A DNA stretch of 64,000 bases from Alphaproteobacteria bacterium. Its GTDB lineage: Bacteria > Pseudomonadota > Alphaproteobacteria > Sphingomonadales > Kordiimonadaceae. Positions 59,585-64,000 of the stretch are shown here, piece by piece. Under the pieces are notes generated by a model that worked only from the letters and a program-made list of their open reading frames with translations, had not been told where the DNA came from and did no database searches. Made by a program: the position numbers and the translations under genes. How positions within the stretch are numbered: position 1 is the first letter of the stretch; every line of letters starts with the position of its first letter. The DNA lies in assembly GCA_021774735.1 (NCBI GenBank), contig JAJFIS010000046.1, positions 62,001 through 126,000 on the forward strand. The letters are read 5' to 3'.

Positions 59585-61123
59585 TCAACTATCCATTAAG
59601 CTAGAAAAGCAATTCTGCAAACTAGCTGGAATGGCATCTAACAAATCAGAGGCAATCATCCCCGGAGAATAATAGCTCGCAGCTTGACCATGCAGCCATC
59701 CCCCCCGAGCCGCAGCTTCAAACGCCGGCATCCCCATTGTCAGCCCTGCTAAAATTAAACCGCTCAATATATCACCGGTTCCGGCAACATTTAGCCAATG
59801 TGGTGCCGAGCTAGCTATCGCCGCTCTACCATCTACGGAGGCGATTATAGTGTCAGGTCCTTTTAGAACCACCACTGCCCCAAGTGATTTAGCGGCTTCG
59901 CGGGCCGCGCCTATTCTATCCGCTTTATAATCAATATCAGAAAACAACCCGCAGAACTCACCCTCATGAGGGGTTATAACCGTTTCAGCCTTTATAGCGG
60001 CCACCATACTGTGCCTTGCGCCATAAAATGCATAAAGCGCATCAGCGTCTAGAACAGAGGGGCGTCCAAGCTTTAAAAGCGATAAAATAGTTTCGGCTTG
60101 CTCACCGCCCCGCCCCAACCCCGGCCCAATGGCAATAGCCCGGTAGCGCGGCTCAGCCTCGACCATCCCAACCAAGGCACTATTAGATATTACATCTTGG
60201 ACCAAAATATCACTCAAGGAACTAGCTTGAACAGCATAGGTATCACTAGATGCCATCAGACTAACAAGCCCGGCCCCTGCCCTGAGTGCAGCCATAGCTG
60301 TTAGCCTGCTAGCCCCAAGCGTGGGTTTTTGCCCGCCTATAACTACTGCATGACCACGGTCATATTTATGGGCTTCCTCTTGCCAGAGCGGTAAAGCCGT
60401 TTCATCCCACATTTGGGGACAGCACACGAATATAGAAGATTGAATATCAGCTAGTTTGTCTAAATTTATGCCAATATCCTCAACATGTAAGTGCCCACAT
60501 TTATGTTTCCCGGGACGTAAATAATGCCCCGGTTTAGCGCGGCAAAAAGTTACTGTTTCGGCAGCCTCAAAACATATTCCCATGACCTGCCCGTTATTAC
60601 CGTTCACCCCAGAAGGCAAATCAACCGCCAAACGCAGAGCATTGCTTTGGTTTGCCGCCGCTAAAATTTCGGCCACTATGCCTGTTACATTTCGGCTAAG
60701 GCCAGCGCCAAATATGGCATCTATTATAACGGCACTGCCATCAATAATAACCGGATCAAATGGAATGAGGTCGCCGCTCCACCGCTCATATGCTATTGCA
60801 GCATCGCCTTTCAACGCGCTAGGTTTGCCAGCCAAGGCAACACGCACCGGTATATTTCGCCTAGATAAAAGTCGGGCCGCAATGAAACCATCACCGCCAT
60901 TGTTACCGGGACCACATAGGATAAGAATGTCTGCACCCTTTGAAAGGATTTGCTCAGCGTCTGATTCCAGCCCAAGCCATAACCTGCCAGCATGATCTGC
61001 CACATGGGCACCAGCGCGTTCCATAAGGTCAATTCCAGCTGTTCCACCTTTAATGGTTAGCGCATCCGCCTTAGACATTTCACATGGGGTCAATAATTGG
61101 TGTAAATCCGCTGATATAGGCAT
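59585..61123 (-). CDS. nnr: Bifunctional NAD(P)H-hydrate epimerase / ADP-dependent NAD(P)H-hydrate dehydratase
   Basis: This enzyme repairs hydrated NADH and NADPH. The N-terminal YjeF_N domain (about 1-210) is the epimerase, with GPGNNGGDGFIAARLL. The C-terminal ribokinase-like domain (about 225-505) is the dehydratase, with GPGLGRGG, PSVLDADALYAF, TPHEGEF and the catalytic-loop AGTGDILSGLI. I choose ATG 61123 (MPISADLHQL) with AGGAGA 8-9 bp upstream; the frame is open to 61174. Product 512 residues. In many alphaproteobacteria it also neighbours glnB. Confidence 0.95.
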   Translation of the reverse strand: MPISADLHQLLTPCEMSKADALTIKGGTAGIDLMERAGAHVADHAGRLWLGLESDAEQILSKGADILILCGPGNNGGDGFIAARLLSRRNIPVRVALAGKPSALKGDAAIAYERWSGDLIPFDPVIIDGSAVIIDAIFGAGLSRNVTGIVAEILAAANQSNALRLAVDLPSGVNGNNGQVMGICFEAAETVTFCRAKPGHYLRPGKHKCGHLHVEDIGINLDKLADIQSSIFVCCPQMWDETALPLWQEEAHKYDRGHAVVIGGQKPTLGASRLTAMAALRAGAGLVSLMASSDTYAVQASSLSDILVQDVISNSALVGMVEAEPRYRAIAIGPGLGRGGEQAETILSLLKLGRPSVLDADALYAFYGARHSMVAAIKAETVITPHEGEFCGLFSDIDYKADRIGAAREAAKSLGAVVVLKGPDTIIASVDGRAAIASSAPHWLNVAGTGDILSGLILAGLTMGMPAFEAAARGGWLHGQAASYYSPGMIASDLLDAIPASLQNCFSSLMDS

Positions 61124-61201
61124 AAACTGCTCTCCTGCAACCATCATCATAGCTGGGTGCATTTGCGTCAACAAAATATACGAATATTACATGTGAAGAA
61201 A

Positions 61202-61279
61202 TGGGGCGAGTGACGGGACTTGAACCCGCGACATCCAGAATCACAATCTGGCACTCTAACCAACTGAGCTACACCCGCC
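61202..61279 (-). tRNA. tRNA-His (GTG) with encoded G-1
   Basis: A 78-nt cloverleaf. Acceptor GCGGGTG/CACTCGC is preceded by G-1 (61279) and faces discriminator C73 (61205), with encoded CCA. The anticodon loop TTGTGAT gives GTG. G-1:C73 is the canonical bacterial histidine identity pair; most Rhizobiales/Rhodobacterales/Caulobacterales lack it. Confidence 0.97.
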
Positions 61280-61412
61280 ATTTCCAAAAGGCGGCTCTGT
61301 TTATGCCCGCTTGCTTAAAAGGTCAAGTATCTAAATTATTTCTGGCTAAAAATATCTACTTTATCACTAATTAATATCACCAATTACGCAGTTTGCCCAT
61401 TCAGTAATCACT

Positions 61413-61429
61413 TGCCTATTTTTTGGGCA
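61413..61429 (+). promoter_or_regulatory. NtrC-like site 1 upstream of glnB
   Basis: TGCCTATTTTTTGGGCA is a 17-bp imperfect palindrome close to the NtrC consensus TGCACC-N5-GGTGCA: the outer TGC/GCA match and both central arms are near matches. It lies about 86 bp upstream of the sigma-54 promoter. Confidence 0.5.
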
Positions 61430-61445
61430 TTAGCTTTGCCCCATA

Positions 61446-61462
61446 TGCCTATTTTTTGAGCT
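61446..61462 (+). promoter_or_regulatory. NtrC-like site 2 upstream of glnB
   Basis: TGCCTATTTTTTGAGCT repeats the first 13 bases of site 1 exactly. The spacing from site 1 is 33 bp, close to three helical turns, as expected for cooperative activator binding. Weaker match at the right arm. Confidence 0.45.
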
Positions 61463-61513
61463 CTCGGCAATCATTCTTCGTACTTTAAGCAGGGTTTTTG
61501 CGCAGTGTTAAGT

Positions 61514-61529
61514 TGGCATATACTGTGCA
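61514..61529 (+). promoter_or_regulatory. Predicted sigma-54 promoter of glnB-glnA
   Basis: TGGCA ... TGCA with GG at 61515-61516 and GC at 61527-61528 separated by exactly 10 bp, matching the -24/-12 sigma-54 consensus. It lies about 45 bp before the glnB start codon. Together with the NtrC-like sites this supports nitrogen-limited control of glnBA. Confidence 0.7.
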
Positions 61530-61538
61530 TATAAATAG

Positions 61539-61910
<372 letters not shown>

Positions 61911-61981
61911 AGAAGACTGTTATTACTTTGAAAAGATAATCAAGCACCACCTAAAATTACCCTTAAAGAGAGATCATTATT

Positions 61982-63406
61982 ATGGCCAAATACGAAAATA
62001 TGACCCCACCAGAATTCCTGAAGCTCGTGAAAGATTTAGACGCTGATTGGATCGACTTGCGCTTCACTGATGTTAAAGGAAAATGGCAAAATTTGACCAT
62101 GGACGCGGAAGTGGTGGATGAAGACATGCTGGCTGACGGCATCATGTTTGATGGGTCCTCCATTGAAGGTTGGAAAGCCATTAACGAATCAGACATGGTT
62201 TTATCACCTGATCTATCGTCTGTTACATTTGATCCCTTTACCGCTGACACGACATTGATCGTGAACTGTGATATTTTGGAGCCCGGCACTGGTCAACCCT
62301 ATAACCGTGACCCTCGCTCCACTGCCAAAAAAGCTGAGGAATACCTTAAATTCACCGGTGTAGGCGACACCGCCTATTTTGGCCCTGAGCCTGAATTTTT
62401 TCTCTTTGACGATGTGCGATTCCGCGTTGGCTACGATGGTGCTTCTTATAAAATTGACGATATAGAAGGTCCCTATAATAGTAATCGCCGCTATGAGCAG
62501 GGCAACACCGGCCACCGGCCTATGGCTAAAGGGGGCTATTTCCCAGTTGCACCGGTGGATAGCTGCCAAGATATTCGCGGTGAAATGGTCAAGACAATGA
62601 AATCTATGGGCTTGACAATGGACAAGCATCACCATGAGGTTGCTGCCTCCCAGCATGAGCTCGGCATGACTTACGCGACCCTTACCGAGACCGCAGACCG
62701 GGTACAGGTCTATAAATATGTCACGGCGATGGTTGCCCATACATACGGTAAAACAGCGACCTTCATGCCGAAGCCCGTGGCCGATGATAATGGCTCAGGC
62801 ATGCATGTTCATATGTCAATATGGAGGGAAGGCAGCCCGCTATTTGCAGGAGCGGGATACGCCGACCTTAGTGATACGGCGCTATATTATATTGGCGGCA
62901 TTATAAAACATGCCAAAGCCCTGAATGCTTTCACTAACCCAACCACCAACAGTTATAAACGTTTGGTGCCGGGCTTTGAGGCCCCTGTGTTGCTTGCTTA
63001 CTCAAGCCGTAACAGGTCTGCATCTTGCCGCATACCTTATGGCAGCAGTCCCAATGCCAAACGGGTCGAAGTCCGCTTTCCTGATGCTACGGCGAACCCT
63101 TATTATGCTTTTGCAGCAATGCTGATGGCTGGCCTCGACGGCATTGAAAATAAAATTCACCCAGGTGACGCAATGGACAAAGACCTATATGCCCTTCCAC
63201 CAGAAGAATTAGCCGGTGTACCAACTGTCGCGGGGTCACTGAAAGAAGCTCTTGATGCGCTGGACGGTGATCGTGATTTCTTGAAAAAAGGTGATGTATT
63301 TAATGATGACCAGATCAATGCCTATATCAATTTAAAACGTGCTGATGTTTCACGCTTGGACATGACACCCCATCCTGTAGAATTTGAAATGTATTACAGT
63401 TCATAA
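61982..63406 (+). CDS. glnA: Glutamine synthetase type I
   Basis: Glutamine synthetase joins ammonia to glutamate using ATP. The 474-residue GSI-beta has [10 protein letters not shown], the metal and substrate motif [10 protein letters not shown], the catalytic [16 protein letters not shown] near 265-280, and [17 protein letters not shown]. The adenylylation site is Y403 in [10 protein letters not shown], so activity is probably controlled by GlnE. It is about five residues longer than most. The start is ATG 61982; a purine-rich AAAGAGAGA lies upstream. Confidence 0.97.
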   Translation: MAKYENMTPPEFLKLVKDLDADWIDLRFTDVKGKWQNLTMDAEVVDEDMLADGIMFDGSSIEGWKAINESDMVLSPDLSSVTFDPFTADTTLIVNCDILEPGTGQPYNRDPRSTAKKAEEYLKFTGVGDTAYFGPEPEFFLFDDVRFRVGYDGASYKIDDIEGPYNSNRRYEQGNTGHRPMAKGGYFPVAPVDSCQDIRGEMVKTMKSMGLTMDKHHHEVAASQHELGMTYATLTETADRVQVYKYVTAMVAHTYGKTATFMPKPVADDNGSGMHVHMSIWREGSPLFAGAGYADLSDTALYYIGGIIKHAKALNAFTNPTTNSYKRLVPGFEAPVLLAYSSRNRSASCRIPYGSSPNAKRVEVRFPDATANPYYAFAAMLMAGLDGIENKIHPGDAMDKDLYALPPEELAGVPTVAGSLKEALDALDGDRDFLKKGDVFNDDQINAYINLKRADVSRLDMTPHPVEFEMYYSS

Positions 63407-63431
63407 TAGATTATAAAACAACTATTAGCTA

Positions 63432-63461
63432 CAAAAAGGCTTCATTCTGGTGGAGTCTTTT
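63432..63461 (+). terminator. Terminator of glnA
   Basis: AAAAAGGCT and AGTCTTTTT pair (one G-U) around a 12-nt loop and end in a six-T run, 27 bp after the glnA stop. Confidence 0.7.
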
Positions 63462-63519
63462 TTGTGCAATCAAAAGATAATACTGTTAAGTAGCTTGAAT
63501 CATCAGTGATGAAAACACG

Positions 63520-63640
63520 AAAAAAGGTCGGAAGTCAAAGACTTCCGACCTAAAGTCGAGATCCATTGGGTAGGACTGCCTCATAGTGAGGCAAGACCAA
63601 CTTGCCTAAGTTGGCGTAATAAATCAACAATAAAATACTA
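63520..63640 (-). ncRNA. Candidate structured small RNA downstream of glnA
   Basis: On the minus strand three hairpins follow one another. The first is CCAACTT/AAGTTGG (63597-63614), a 7-bp stem. The second is TGCCTC/GAGGCA (63577-63593). The third is a perfect 12-bp stem, AGGTCGGAAGTC with GACTTCCGACCT (63525-63551), followed by six T residues, a textbook terminator. An unpaired stretch with CCTACCC lies between the second and third. A TATAAT hexamer on the minus strand at 63646-63651 could be its -10 (weak -35), giving an RNA near 120 nt. No open reading frame lies here. It does not match a family I can name; the family assignment is open. Confidence 0.6.
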
Positions 63641-63842
63641 TTTTTATTATAAAAAATTTCTGTATGCACTATATTAAGCGCAATTATATTTCAATAAGAT
63701 AGGATAAGTCTGTGTAATTCAGAATTTATCCACTGATTTGATTAACTTTCATCTTCATGTAATTATATTTCACAATGTTAAAAGCAAAGCCAAGAGAGGA
63801 ATGTTTATCATCCATTAATATTATCATGTTAAATCCTTTTAT

Positions 63843-64000
63843 ATGACACAAATAGCTCTCGATGAAATTCAATTATCCATTCAGCCATTGCTGGCGCCTG
63901 CCAACATTAACCCGTCTAGTTTTCTAGCGACTGATTACCTGAACCATTTTAATGAGATCGTCATGATGCTTGAAATGGTGCCGGACATGCCAGATATGAT
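63843..64000 (+). CDS. Partial hypothetical protein (N-terminus only)
   Basis: An ATG at 63843 opens a frame that runs past the window end, with at least 52 residues. It begins MTQIALDEIQL and contains ATDYLNHFNEIVMMLEM and the PDMPDM tail. I recall similar FLATDYLNHFNE proteins as conserved hypotheticals in alphaproteobacteria, function unknown. Codon use resembles the neighbours. The partial length prevents domain assignment. Confidence 0.7.
   Translation, partial: MTQIALDEIQLSIQPLLAPANINPSSFLATDYLNHFNEIVMMLEMVPDMPDM

Larger units (their letters stand above)
63407..63842. other. 436-bp intergenic region between glnA and the last gene
   Basis: It holds the glnA terminator, the minus-strand small RNA candidate, and an AT-rich stretch (63620-63842) that should contain the promoter of the following gene. 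TTATCCACT at about 63727-63735 resembles a DnaA box, but it is single and not a perfect match. No protein-coding gene is seen. Confidence 0.6.

Noticed and set aside
63726-63736. DnaA-box-like TTATCCACT as a sign of a replication origin
   Set aside because: Only one imperfect copy, no cluster and no dnaA, dnaN or hemE/parAB context.

Overview
The window is an unbroken block of alphaproteobacterial housekeeping genes with moderate to low GC (judged by eye, not computed). The gene orders are those of many alphaproteobacteria: trpGDC-moaC-moeA-lexA / comEC / gltX-gltA; rpsB-tsf-pyrH-frr-uppS-cdsA-dxr-rseP-bamA-ompH-fabZ; a run from nuoA to nuoN into birA-coaX-rnj-mce-DUF1467-proS-lolCD-dnaE; tig-clpP-clpX-lon-hupB; and glnB-glnA. 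There is no rRNA, CRISPR array, insertion sequence, phage or recognisable accessory island. The tRNA-His gene encodes G-1 opposite C73. This argues against the Rhizobiales/Rhodobacterales/Caulobacterales lineage and fits the Rhodospirillales/Sphingomonadales/Kordiimonadales-like grade. Genus and species cannot be named from this sequence.

Layout. 0.1-2.35 kb (-): a YibQ-type polysaccharide deacetylase with an unusual 400-residue membrane-hugging N-terminus. 2.5-7.4 kb (+): tryptophan (trpG, trpD, trpC), molybdenum cofactor (moaC, moeA) and the SOS repressor lexA, which has a perfect GTTC-N7-GTTC operator at its own promoter. 7.4-9.6 kb (-): comEC. 9.8-12.6 kb (+): gltX and gltA. 12.7-24.1 kb (-): translation factors (S2, EF-Ts, RRF), UMP kinase, isoprenoid and phospholipid precursors (uppS, cdsA, dxr), and outer-membrane biogenesis (rseP, bamA, ompH, fabZ). 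The lpxD, lpxA and lpxB genes that normally lie between bamA and gltA are missing. 24.3-35.1 kb (-): Nudix, dnaE, a DUF1761 protein, lolD, lolC, proS, DUF1467, mce and RNase J. 35.2-51.0 kb (-): coaX, birA and the complete 14-gene complex I operon. 51.3-59.3 kb (-): tRNA-Asp, cspA, tRNA-Val, HU, lon, clpX, clpP, trigger factor and tRNA-Leu. 59.6-61.3 kb (-): NAD(P)H-hydrate repair enzyme and tRNA-His. 61.4-63.4 kb (+): glnB-glnA behind a sigma-54 type promoter with two NtrC-like sites. 63.4-63.84 kb: an intergenic region with a strong candidate small RNA on the minus strand, then the start of a further plus-strand gene cut by the window end.

The genes combine into a few systems: protein folding and proteolysis (Tig, ClpXP, Lon, Skp, BamA, RseP), respiration (complex I), translation, and nitrogen control (PII-GlnA). 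The most unusual signals are the absence of lpx genes, two EF-hand-like calcium loops inside the BamA barrel, matching histone-H1-like Lys/Ala/Pro tails on ribosomal protein S2 and trigger factor, the extended deacetylase, and the candidate small RNA after glnA. No entirely new multi-gene system was found.
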